From Bubalus kerabau (lineage: Eukaryota; Chordata; Mammalia; Artiodactyla; Bovidae): a DNA stretch of 64,000 bases. Below the pieces are notes generated by a model. The model was not told the DNA's origin. It saw nothing but the letters and a program-made list of their open reading frames with translations, and did not search any database. Shown here in pieces: positions 44,541 through 54,900 of the stretch. The stretch is taken from assembly GCF_029407905.1 (NCBI RefSeq), contig NC_073624.1:6522501-6586500 (forward strand), given 5' to 3'. The translations under genes and the position numbers were made by a program. How positions within the stretch are numbered: the first letter of the stretch is position 1; each line of letters starts with the position of its first letter.

Positions 44541-44613
44541 ATGGTGGCGCGCAGAAGGAAGCGTGCGGTGCCGGAATCTGATTCGGGGGTTCCAACCCTG
44601 CCCGGCTACTCAG
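44541..44613 (+). CDS. RRP7A: RRP7A coding exon 1
   Basis: Encodes residues 1-24 (MVARRRKRAVPESD...) and one base of A25. The poorly conserved tail after the basic start is typical of this exon. Confidence 0.96.
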
Positions 44614-47600
44614 GTGAGGGAATGCGGGGCGCGAGGCCGGGGAGTGGCCATGCTTCTCCACGAAGAGCCTGGGGGGTCGGCAGTGGCTCAGGACCCCAAG
44701 GAGCCGTCACACGCTTGGACGTGAGCCGCAGAAGGTTCTGAAGTCCCGGGCCCCCTTAGCCCACGCGGCGCCTGTTCTCGTCTGGCTTCACTTGGCTCGG
44801 GACGGACCTAGTTTGGCCAACGCTTTCCTTGAGTGAATGCACCTCCGTCTACACTTTTCCAGGGCGAACTTGTGTCTGTCTACATTCTCTCCCCTGAGAT
44901 ACACCCATCCACTTATCAGCCCCTCGTTGCAATTTCTGGTCCAGCCCGCTCAGCGCTCACCTCGCCTGTTATTATGTGTCCTCCTCACTGGTTCCCCTGC
45001 CTTCTGTTTTTCACTCAGCTGCCAGAATGTACTTTCTAAAGTCAGATTTAACTCAGATCTTGCCTCACACGCCCATCCCCGACGAACTCTCTTCAGTGAT
45101 TAAAGTTAGCACGTAAAACAAAATCCAGACATCACATCACTTCTATCCTGGCTCTAGCTAACCTATAGCTCTGTCTGTTTCTCCGAGACAACAAGCTCTT
45201 TACACCCACAGAGTTTTTGTACTTACTGTGTCTTTTTCCTCTGAGTTCCTCAGACAGCTCTGCTGTGTTACAGGGCTTCGTGTCATTCTGGTCGAAGCTT
45301 TAATGTTACTTTCTCAAAGAGGTGGTCCTGATAGATGCCTGTCTGAAGGCCTCTGTCACCCATTACCCTGCACTACTTCACTCTGTGTGTTTCCTTCCTG
45401 TTTGGAATTTTATTTATTTTTGGCTGTGCTGGGTCTTGGTTGGTGCTCAGGCTTTTCTCTAGTTGCCAGGAGTGGGGCTGCTCTCTGGTTGCAGCGTGCT
45501 TCTCATTGCAGCGGTTTCTTTTGTGGAGCACCGGCTCTATCTAGGTAGGCATGCAGGCTTCAGCAGTTGCTGCTCCCGGGCTCTAGAGCACAGACTCAGT
45601 AGCTGTGGTGCACAGGCTTAGTTGCTCTGTGGCATGTGGGATCTTCCCGGATCCGGGATCCAACCTGTGTCTCCTGCATTGGCAGGTGTATTCTTTACCA
45701 CTGAGCCTCTGGGGAAGCCCCTGGTGGAGGCTTTAATGTTAGTTCCTCAAAGAGGTGGTCCCAAAAGGCCTCTGCCACCCATCAGCCTGCTCTGCTTCAC
45801 TCTGTGTGCTTCCTTCCTATTTGATAGCAGCTTGTTACATGCTGAGTTGTTCTGTCCTCCCACTTTACCACGTGAGCTTCCTGAGTGCAGGGCTTGCAGC
45901 TGGATTCTCTCCATGCTCTCTGTGCCCAGAGAGGTGGTGTCTGGAAGTTTGCATCTCTTGTGACAGGATTAAACTTTATGGGAATGCCAGCGATTATCCA
46001 AATCATCACACAGCAGGGGGCTTAGAGACCGAGAGAGATGTTAAGGCACAAAGCAGGTAGCTCTAACCTGGCATGCAAGGCTCTCCCGAGGAAGTGAGGA
46101 CCTGAAGAATGGGTGGAAGGATGAGGGCTGATGTTTCAGAGCAGCATGGGTGAAGCCCTGGCTGATTGGAGGAACAGAGAGGAGGCATGTGGTGTGGAGA
46201 GGGGAAGATGGGGTGAAGAGAGGCTACACGGGGAACCGTGGTAAGGATTTGGGGTTTACCCCCAGAGCAGCAGAGTTTGAATCTCTCTCCTTTTGCATCT
46301 CATTTTCATTCTCTCTACTACCGACTGGAGCCCCTCCTGGGCAGATGGTGTTCGTCCAGCCGCGTAGCCTGCCCAAGCATCTTGCACAGGCCTTGCCTAG
46401 GAGAAGGGTTCAGTGAAGGATGGATGGTGGATGGGCGGACCAACAGGCACACAGGACTAAAAAGGGACAGCCTGAACCTGACTCGTGTGTCGTCCCTCAC
46501 TGTCCCCATGTTCCTTCCAGCCATTCCGATCAAATTCTCTGAAAAGCAGCAATCCTCTCATTACCTCTATGTGAGAGAGCACAAAGTTCGAGAAGGCACC
46601 AAGTCTCCCTGGCCTCCGAAGCGGACCCTTTTTGTCCTCAACGTGCCCCCGTACTGCACAGAGGTAAATGGGTGTCTGGGAGGGAACCTGAGCCTGGGGC
46701 AGGGGCTCCTGTGGGCCCCCCACCCCCCAGTCCTCAGTGATGAGAGGGAAGCAGCTAACTGAAGCCCTGGTGTCTGGAAGTCTGCATCTCTTGTGACAGG
46801 AAGTTGGCTTTTTAAAGGTGTCCTTTTTTAAATATAATTCTCTAGGGAGCCCATAGCTTTTTATATGTTACCCAGAATTGTTTGAATTACGTGTTTTTTC
46901 CCCCGATTATAAAATTGATATGTGTCCGTTGCAGGTAGTATTATAGTACAGCCGAAGTGTTCTGTTGCCTAAAGCAGTTGCTGCATAACTATGTCTGCCA
47001 AGCATAATCCCACCCGAGGACAGAGACACTTGAAACTGAAAGTGTTAGTCGTTCAGTCGTGTCCTGCTCTTTGCAGCCCCTTGGACAGTAGCCTGCCAGG
47101 CTCCTCTGTCCATGGAATTCTCCAGGCAAGAACACTGGAGTGGGTTGTCATGCCCTCCTCCAGGACAGACACTTGTTCTCACATGTTTTCTTGAGTATTG
47201 TGAAGGTTGTGCTAACTACTTGTGTGAAGTCTGACAACATAAACATTTTTTTTTAATTGATACTCATCCATAGTAAAAAAAAAAAATAAGAAAAGTAGGA
47301 GAAAATAACATTACCTCTGAGTCTACTATTCAGAGTTTTCCCAGGTGGCGCTAGTGTTAAAAAACCCATCTGCCAATGCAGGAGACACAGGTTCAATCCC
47401 TCCAGGAAGATCCCCTAGAAGAGGGCATGGCAACCCATTCTAGTATCCTAGCCTGGAGAATTCCATGGACAGAGGAGCCTGGTGGGCTACAGTCCATAGG
47501 GTTGCAAACAGTTGAACATGACTAAGGTGACTTAGCACGCATGCACTACTATGCAGATATGTCTGTTATTTTTTTCCTTCATAAAAGTTACTAAATTTAG

Positions 47601-50600
47601 TATTCCTTTAATTTACAGAAGAGAAACTAAAGGAATTGCTGGATTTTTGATGATTTTTTTTTTTTTAGAAAAGAAATATTAATTTCTAAAAGATTCCTCT
47701 GCAGTTAAAGAGAAAAACAGAGAGAGGGGAGGATGTCGTTTTTAATGTTTCCTGAAGACTAGTGTATGAATAGAGAAGCACGTGGGCCCAAGTGTAGCAC
47801 TCACTACACTTCACAGATTGAGCAAATCTGTGTCATCAGCGCCTAGACTGAAAAACAGAGCATCACCCACACCCCAGAAATCCCGCTGCGCCCCTTCCCC
47901 CTGCCAAGGATAACCACCAACCTGATTCCAATAGGGGAGATTTAATTCTTTCTAAATGGCTGATTCAGGTAGTAAAATTTCCCCACCTATTCTGAGAGAC
48001 CTGGGTTCAGTCCCTGGGTCGGGAAGATCCCCTGGAGGAGGGCATGGCAACCCACTCCAGTATTCTTGCCTGGAGAATCCCATGGACAGAGGAGCCTGGA
48101 GGGCTACAGAACATGGGGTCGCAAAGAGTCAGACACGACTGAAGTGACTTAGCACGCATGCATTCTTGTAATAGGGGGAAAAAGAAAAGTTGAGAACCCA
48201 CTCCTCCTTTGGAGATCCTTCAGAGACATTGACAGGGGAAGAAAGATCTTTCAGCCAGATGGCCTTTCAAAGGGAGCAGTCCCTTTCCGGAACAGACAGA
48301 GCATACCCTGGGCACATGCTTCCAGCAGGGTCAGGTCATAAAACCAAACAATTATACCTGAATTCTGTCTCCCCTCTGTATCCTCCTTCTGGAGTCCCTT
48401 TTTACCCACAGCTTTGAACACAAAGTCAAAAAAGGTGGCCCCCTTGGGCCGTGGGGGGCTGGGGTTGTGACCTCGGTGTTGAGGAGCTGGGTGGTGTGCC
48501 CAGGCTCTCTGTGCACGCTCCACAGGCTGGACTCCGGGGCTCCGGTGTGGCGGGAGGCTCACCCTGCGCTTCTCTCCACCCCGGCAGGAGTGCCTGTTGC
48601 GCCTCCTCTCCCCGTGCGGGCCCGTCCAGTCGGTGGAGTTACAGGAGAAGCCGGAGCTTGCTGAGAGCCCAAAGGAGCCCCCGTCGAAGTTCTTTCACCC
48701 CAAACCAGTTCCCGTAAGCCTGCAGGACCGGGCCGCGCCAGTGAGGGTGTGGGCGGGGCCGAGCGGTGTCCCCGGCGTGTGAGGGGAACGTGGCATCGGG
48801 GGTGGCTGCGGCAATTAAGGTGTTCCCTGTGGTCAGGCCCGTCCTGACCTGTGTGGTCTAGGAGTCCTGTCAGCTGAGTGGCCTCCACCCGGATTTGCCA
48901 CGTCCTGGAGCCTCCCTGTCCGGCTCTTTCCATCATCCTGGGAGTGGGGAAGCTCAGAGACATCTCTGCTCCCCGCCCGAGGGGCCTCCCCGAGCACCCC
49001 CGCTGCTGGCTTCCCCCCGCGGAAGTCGATTCTTCCTTAGGCTCGGTGGCCCTGGTCTCCCTTCTCTGCGTCCGGTGCCCACACCTCCTCCTGTTGAGGG
49101 GACTTTGTGGGCGCCCCCCCCCGCCCCATCTGTCCGTCCACTCCTGGCCCCAGGAGAGCACGCCCTCCCCTGAGTCCCTCCCACAAGTGAAACAGGGGCC
49201 CCCAGGGTCCACTGCTCCCCGGTAAAGATGTGGGATCAGGTCACTCTTAGCAGAAGTTGCCTAGCTAGGAGTGTGGGCGCCCCACCCCTGGGTTAGAACA
49301 GCCCTCCTCCTGGTCCCGCAACAGTCAGGCTGAGGGCGGGTGGGGGGCCCTGGGGTGAGTCCCCCTGGGGAAGGCTCCGGCCACTGAACTCTCACCTCCT
49401 CCAGGGCTTCCAGGTTGCCTACGTGCTGTTCCAGAAGCCAGGCAGTGTGTCGGCCGCCTTGGCCCTGAAGGGCCCCCTGCTGGTCTCCACTGAGAGTCAC
49501 CCTGTGAGGAGCGGCGTCCTCAGTCAGTACCGTGGGCCCCGGGCGGGGAGGGCAGCTTTGGGGGCCATGTCTGCCCGTGTCGCCTGGCCCTCAGGTGGGC
49601 AGGGGTGAGGGCCCCCGCTCGCCGCCCCCGGACTTATCCTCAGGCGCGAACCCGGGCCCACGCATCAGCATCCTGGCGGCCTGGGCGAGGAGATCCCGGC
49701 CCGCTGCCAGGTCCTGGGGGGACCCTGAGGGGCGGGCCTAGGAATCCCCGTCTCCCTCGCCCCCTTCTCCCTCAGAGTGGATCCGAGACTACACGGACTC
49801 GGTGCCAGACCCCAAGGCCCTGAGGGTTGAGGTGGACGCCTTCATGGAGACATACGACCGGAAGATAGCCGAGGTGGGGCTTCTGCACGGGCGGCAGCTG
49901 GCTGGGCCTCCCTGCTGGTAACATCCAGCCGGAAACGGTCCTCTCGTGGGAAATGGTCTCTGGCGGGCCGGGCGGTCAGGGCTGGAGGGGAGCAGCATGA
50001 GGGCACGCGGTGCTGGGCGTGGAGGGAGCAGCCGAGGTGGCAGCGTGGTGCCAGGCATGGGAGGGAGAGCGGAGAGGAGGCGGCGAGGGGCTCCTGGGGC
50101 CACAGGGTGGGTCCCAGGCGCCCGCCCATCACGGGCCCTGTTCCCTGCAGGAGGAGGCCAAGGCCAAGGAGGAGGAAGGCGTCCCCGACGAGGAGGGCTG
50201 GGTGAAGGTGACCCGCCGGGGCCGCCGACCAGTGCTCCCGAGGACAGAGGCGGCCAGCCTACGGGTGCTGGAGCGGGAGAGGCGGAAGCGGGCCCGCAAG
50301 GAGCTGCTCAACTTCTATGCCTGGCAGCACCGCGAGACCAAGATGGAGCGTAAGGCGCCCCAGGGCCCCTGTCCTTCACCCCACTGCCTGCGTGCCTGGG
50401 CCGTGGTCTCGTGGCCGCTCTGCCAGCCCCAGCTGTGTGGAGCTTCCTGGTCTGTTAGGCTGGACGAGGGGTCCTGGGGGTCTCCCAGCACCCCCAAAAC
50501 CTTCTTCCTTCACCTTGGGCTGTGTGTTGGAGGTGGGGGGCACAACAGAGATTGTGTTTTTTTTATTATTATTTGGTTTTGTTGGGTTTTAAATCTTAAC

Positions 50601-51116
50601 CGTGATGGGTGGGTCTCTCTCTAGTTGAGGTGCCTGGGCTCGGGTAGTTGTGGCATGAGGGCTTAGTGGCCCTGCTGCGTGTGGGATCTGAGTCCCCAGC
50701 ATTGCAAGGCAGATTAGATTCTTAATCCTTGGGCCACCAGGGAAGCCCCATTGACCTGGTAAAGTTTCTGTCTGAAACCTCAGGCATGCCATCTTCTCCA
50801 CTTCAGCCTGCATCCTCTGACTGGGTTGCGGCCCAGTTCCATTTCCTGGCAGCATCTGCACCGTTTCCCAGCACAGAGGCAATGGGGGAGGTCGTACTGA
50901 GCGCCCACCAGGGGAGTGGGGGCTGAGGGGAGGAGCTGCTGTCCTCTCCAGTGTGGGCCGCGGGGCATAGCTCCCGCCCAGCCTGCCGTCTCATCCCGGT
51001 CCTGTTTCCCCTCCTGACCTCTCACCCCAGATATTGCGCAGCTGCGCAAGAAGTTCGAGGAGGACAAGCAGAGAATCGAGCTGATGCGGGCCCAGCGCAA
51101 GTTCCGACCCTACTGA
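44541..51116 (+). CDS. RRP7A: Ribosomal RNA-processing protein 7 homolog A (RRP7A), complete
   Basis: Nucleolar factor of the small-subunit processome (UTP-C-associated), needed for pre-18S rRNA processing. The human gene is linked to primary microcephaly. Coding exons: 44541-44613, 46521-46663, 48588-48713, 49405-49522, 49776-49873, 50151-50349 and 51031-51116. They total 843 nt, or 280 aa plus stop, the human length. An RRM-like fold covers about residues 58-165 (TLFVLNVPPYCTEE at 58-73, FQVAYVLFQ after residue 115). The charged C-terminal Rrp7 domain includes EEGWVKVTRRGRRP and ends RAQRKFRPY. The start is fixed by the strong AAG ATG G context and the conserved MVARRRK beginning. The gene is tail-to-tail with SERHL2. 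No lesion is seen. Confidence 0.98.
45403..45720 (-). repeat. CHR/composite tRNA-derived SINE, long form
   Basis: Antisense 318-bp copy. It has 'ttggctgtgctgggtcttgg', then 'catgtgggatcttcccggat', ending 'ccactgagcctctggggaag'. The family name is by resemblance. Confidence 0.75.
46521..46663 (+). CDS. RRP7A: RRP7A coding exon 2
   Basis: Encodes residues 25-72 (AIPIKFSEKQQSSHYLYVRE...). It ends with the first RRM-like strand RTLFVLNVPPYCTE. Confidence 0.97.
47031..47164 (-). repeat. Bov-tA SINE, truncated
   Basis: Antisense: 'agtgttagtcgttcagtcgt' to 'gggttgtcatgccctcctcc'. The tRNA-like head is missing. Confidence 0.88.
47335..47545 (+). repeat. Bov-tA SINE
   Basis: Sense: 'ttttcccaggtggcgctagt' to 'gactaaggtgacttagcacg'. 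It has a small internal deletion before 'tccaggaagatcccc'. Confidence 0.9.
47994..48162 (+). repeat. Bov-tA SINE, head truncated
   Basis: Sense: starts 'agagacctgggttcagtccc' and ends 'cgactgaagtgacttagcac'. Confidence 0.9.
48588..48713 (+). CDS. RRP7A: RRP7A coding exon 3
   Basis: Encodes residues 73-114 (ECLLRLLSPCGPVQSVELQE...), the first helix and second strand of the RRM-like fold. Donor gtaagc. Confidence 0.97.
49405..49522 (+). CDS. RRP7A: RRP7A coding exon 4
   Basis: Encodes residues 115-153 (GFQVAYVLFQKPGSVSAALALK...) and one base of K154. Donor gtcagt. Confidence 0.97.
49776..49873 (+). CDS. RRP7A: RRP7A coding exon 5
   Basis: Encodes residues 154-186. Trp155 (TGG, 49778-49780), mutated in human RRP7A microcephaly, is conserved. 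Confidence 0.97.
50151..50349 (+). CDS. RRP7A: RRP7A coding exon 6
   Basis: Encodes residues 187-252 and one base of H253. Highly charged: EEAKAKEEEGVPDEEGWVKV, then arginine-rich helices of the Rrp7 domain. Confidence 0.97.
50598..50748 (-). repeat. CHR-type SINE fragment
   Basis: Antisense: 'tgggtctctctctagttgag' to 'ccttgggccaccagggaagc'. Confidence 0.85.
51031..51116 (+). CDS. RRP7A: RRP7A coding exon 7 with stop
   Basis: Encodes residues 253-280 (IAQLRKKFEEDKQRIEL...KFRPY). TGA stop at 51114-51116. Confidence 0.98.
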
Positions 51117-51530
51117 GCCTCTCCCGTCCGCACGGGCCTCGAGGAGCAGGGTGGTGACCGGGTGGCAGTGTGTGGCCAGCGAGGACCCGGGGTCCTGGAA
51201 CACCTGTCTCAATGGCTGTGCCCAGGCCGAGGGGCTGCTGTGTGAAACCCCAGAGACCTGAGCCCACGGGGTGGGGTGAAGGACAGAGTCACCCGTTGGT
51301 TCCCATGTGCTTCAGCTGTCCTAGGGCCCGGAGCGAGGACTTGGCCTCTGGAAGCCCCTGGCCCAGAGCTGGCTCCTTCCCTGTCTTGGGTCCTGTCCCT
51401 GCCTGGCTCCGGACTCTCCTCTCAGGGCTGACTGTCCGCTGTGTTCGCCCCTTCCTCCTGATGGAGAAGCCCCTGTGGGCAGTGAGACGGCCTCACAAGC
51501 AGAATACAAGAACGTTTTATATTTCATGCA
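51117..51530 (+). other. RRP7A: RRP7A 3' UTR (inferred end)
   Basis: No AATAAA or ATTAAA follows the stop. The first plausible signal is the variant AATACA at 51503-51508, giving a UTR of about 0.4 kb. The end is inferred. Confidence 0.55.
51503..51523. terminator. Shared poly(A) region of RRP7A and SERHL2
   Basis: Within 21 bp, the plus strand has AATACA (51503-51508) and the minus strand has AATATA (51518-51523) overlapping TATAAA (51516-51521). All are known weak poly(A) variants. The segment is AT-rich in otherwise GC-rich DNA between the two stop codons. Confidence 0.5.
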
Positions 51531-51803
51531 GCTGGGTGGCAAGAAAGGACTACAAAAGCCAGCTGGGCCTATCTCAGGCCTCACACATGCCCTCTGCCCA
51601 GTCACAAAACAGACACCATCCCTGCCCCCTGGAAGTCACAGATGTTAAAGTCATAATCTTACACCCCTCCGCGCCCCCACCCCCAGCTCTGCCATAGCAC
51701 TCGCTTCTGGCCGTGCTGGTCTTTGGGACCAGGGGCCCTGTCCCCAGCACACTGGCCTGGGCTCGGGAGCTGGGAGCATGCGGCTGTAGCCCCAGGCCCA
51801 GGG
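51504..51803 (-). other. SERHL2: SERHL2 3' UTR (inferred end)
   Basis: About 300 nt follow the SERHL2 stop on the minus strand to the variant signals at 51516-51523. It probably overlaps the end of the RRP7A transcript by a few tens of nt. Confidence 0.55.
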
Positions 51804-51923
51804 CTACAGGGAGGCTGGGGTCCCATCCTTGTTCTGTAAAAAGGAGCTGATGACACAAGCCACCTGCTGGGGTTGGTTCATGTGGACGTAGTGATTGCCT
51901 GGGACTTCAAAGTACTGGAACCT
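51804..51923 (-). CDS. SERHL2: SERHL2 terminal coding exon
   Basis: Encodes 39 residues, RFQYFEVPGNHYVHM through TPASL, then the stop at 51806-51804. It contains the predicted catalytic His of VPGNH. The acceptor on the minus strand is cctccccag. Confidence 0.95.
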   Translation of the reverse strand, partial: RFQYFEVPGNHYVHMNQPQQVACVISSFLQNKDGTPASL

Positions 51924-54900
51924 CTGGGGAGGGAAGGGGACATGGGATGAGGTGACCCAGTGGAAGGCCGCCTCCCAGCAGTTCCGCGTGTCCACAGCTC
52001 TGCGGGCCCTAGTCAGTCAGGGGAGGGGCCAGTCGGGCCTGGCTCGGAGCCAGTGGGAAGGGCCTTCCTGGGAGGGAAGTGCCCAGCCCTTGGGTTCTAG
52101 GCCATTCTGAGCTGAAGTTGTAGAGCTCGGCTAGGGAGGGGTCCGCAGTCCAGGGGCTGCTCCTGGGTCTGGTCATCAGATAATATTCACTTGAAGAAGG
52201 AACAAGCAGCCTTTCCAACTGGCCCAGAAGAAAGGCCCACAGGGCAGGAAGAAAGACACTGAACATTGCCTGGCTAGCCACACAGGGGCTTCCCCTTTGT
52301 GATGACGCCCGGCCATCTGCTCAGGCCCTAGGGTCAGCTGTCTGTACTGGATGATGCTCCTGAAATGCCAGGTGCTCCCAGAAGCCCAGGCAAACATCAA
52401 AGTCACAGCGCACGTCCCAGCCCTCCAGCTTGGAGTCTGGCACCCACTGGTGGGACTGGTCATCTGTTCCCATTTGAGACCCTAGGAAATTGTAGAACCA
52501 CTCAGTTGGGCATGGCCCAGGAATACAGGAGGACAATAAAACCAGGAGATTCTGCCAATGAAAAGCCTGCTTTCTGTGCTGATTTACATGTGATTCCAGG
52601 GACTGCAGTAGCAACATGAGGCCTGGTTGCTCCTGGGGTTACCTGTCAGACCTGGGGCCAGAGCAGGGGTCCCAGTGCAAGAAAAGAGATGGACAGGTGG
52701 AGCCCAGGGCAGCCTGGCAGCCCCTGCCGACCCCAGCTGCCCTGAGCCCTGGGCACCCACTTCTTTCAGGACAGACTTAAGTGAGCTGACCACGAACATC
52801 ACGGTCTCCCTGTCGGTGTCGTCCTCTCTTCTCAAGGCATAACGTCCTTCGGTTGCTCTGGAAGATGAGAAGGAAGGTTCACCTGGGACCGCTCCCTGCA
52901 TGCTCTGTCTCTGCCCTGGGCTCTGAGACGGGCCCAAGCACGAGCATTCCTCTCACCTTCCCACCGCCGGGCCCTTCAAGCCCAGGTTTAGTTCAGGGCT
53001 GAGTCATTTAGTCCCCACTGGGCCTCGCAGCTCAGCGAGACCTGTACAAGGTTAATCTCAGGATCTTCCCAGGGTTAGCCACTGAATGGTGGAGCCAGGA
53101 TCTGAACCAGCTTCTGAGTGCGTGCTTTCTCTTTTTTTTAACAGCTTTATTAATTCCACCCATTTAAAATGTACAGTTCCATGGATTTTGGTACATTCAG
53201 AGGTGAGCAACCATCCCTACAGTCAATTTTAGATCCTATTTATCACCTCAACTGAGCCATAGGGGATCCTGCAATGCAGGAGGTCCAGTTCCTGGGTGGG
53301 GAAGATCCCCTGGAGGAGGAAATGGCAGCCCACTCCAGTATTCTTGGCCTGGGAGATCCCATGGACAGAGGAGCCTGGAGGGCTACCATCCACGGGGTCG
53401 CAGAGTTGCACGCGACTGAGCACATGATGGATGTGGACTTGCAAGTGAATGGAATCACACAGTGCGAGGGCTTTCCTGACTGGCTTCTTTCAACGAGTCT
53501 AACGTTTTCAAGGTTCCTGCCTGTTGTAGTGTCTGCGTCATTCCATCTCGTTGCGGCATCAGTCCATCGTGTGGATGGAGCCCGTTTGCTTGGCGGTGAG
53601 CTGAGGGACATGGGAGTTGCCTCCCATGCTCGGCTCATTCTGTTCTGAAGGACACCGCTGTGAGCCACCAGCACTCGCTGTGGTGTGGGCAGATGCTGCG
53701 ATCCCACCGAGGAGCGGAACTGCCGGGTCACATGGTGATCTCAAGGCTTGAAAAACTGCCAGACCTTCCCAAAGTGGCTGCACTGTTTTACAGTCGCACA
53801 GCAGCCTGGCAGGGTTCTAGTTTCTAGCTCCTCCAGGCCCTCAGCGTAAAGTCTAGATGTCCCAGAGGGTGCGCAGCGTCCCTCCCTGGAGTTGGGATTT
53901 GCCCCCCGTGAGTCCCTGCCTTCTGAACCCCTGTTCTCGGCAGACGAGTCCCCGGAAGTCACAGTTCCTGCCAGGTCCCAGGTCCAGGCTGAATGCAGTG
54001 GAGCAGGGGTGGCACCTGAGCCCCCGCGAAGGATGTTCAACGGGCTGTGGGTCCCGGAGGTGGCGGATGGCCTCTGACTGAGGATGGCGGAGGGGGGACA
54101 GCAGATGGAGGCACAGGGCCGGCCTGGGGGTGCACGGGGCCCAATGTGGCTGGAGGGTTTGGGAGGATGGGGCCAGGCGGTACTGACTGCTGGTCCCTCT
54201 GCCACACCTGAGTGTGCCCCGCCCCCCAGACACAGATATCTGTGGAAAGGTGTGGTGCTGTCCCTGCCCACCCCCAGTGCCCTCCCCCGTGCCCCTCCCC
54301 TCGCCTGCCTTCCATGTACCAGTGACAGGTCGGGGGGGGGCACTGCCCAGGAAAGATGGCAGAGTGGTCTCATACCAGGAGACCTGGGCATTCCTGAAAC
54401 TCGGGTCTGTCTGGGGTGCTTGGTTCCAACTTACTTGACGAGCAGGACGTGGGCCTCCAGATTTTTGATGTAGTGCACAAACAGCTCCCTGCTGATGAAA
54501 TCGAGGCAGTGCTCTGCCTGCAGAGAAAAAAAACCCCAGTGAATTCTTGCCATGAGGCCCCAGGCGCTGCTGTGGGTGGAAACCCAGCTCTCTTGGGAGC
54601 AGCAGACACCCACCTCGGGCACCCAACCAGGACCAAGCCCACTGCCTAGCCACATCACCACCTCAAGAGAGGCTTCACCTCCCTCAGACTGGAGACTTTA
54701 GTCCCCGTAATCGTTCTCCCTCCTCCTGGGCTCATGGCTGCCCAGTCAGACGACATGGCCCCCCTCTGCCAGGTGAGGCCATGCAACTACATGCAGAGAA
54801 GTGACCCAGGGCGCTTCGGGCCGAGGTTTTAGGACTGACGCGTGACACGGTAACCATACATGGCTGCTGAGGGCTTGGCATGGGGCTTGTCCAGCCTGAG

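Larger units (their letters stand above)
44614..51030 (+). other. RRP7A: RRP7A introns 1-6
   Basis: Introns: 44614-46520, 46664-48587, 48714-49404, 49523-49775, 49874-50150 and 50350-51030. All are GT-AG. Intron 1 holds a CHR-like SINE (45403), intron 2 three Bov-tA copies (47031, 47335, 47994), and intron 6 a CHR fragment (50598). Introns 3-5 are GC-rich with nothing else recognised. Confidence 0.88.
52858..54434 (-). other. SERHL2: SERHL2 intron with L1 and nested SINE
   Basis: An L1 3' region (53125-53800) carries a Bov-tA insertion (53264-53428). The remaining 0.6 kb, next to the upstream exon, is GC-rich and unrecognised. Confidence 0.75.

Noticed and set aside
52321..52617. 99-codon minus-strand frame in the last SERHL2 intron
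   Set aside because: It is open but matches no family I recognise and lacks splice continuity with SERHL2. It would need conservation data to be called a gene.
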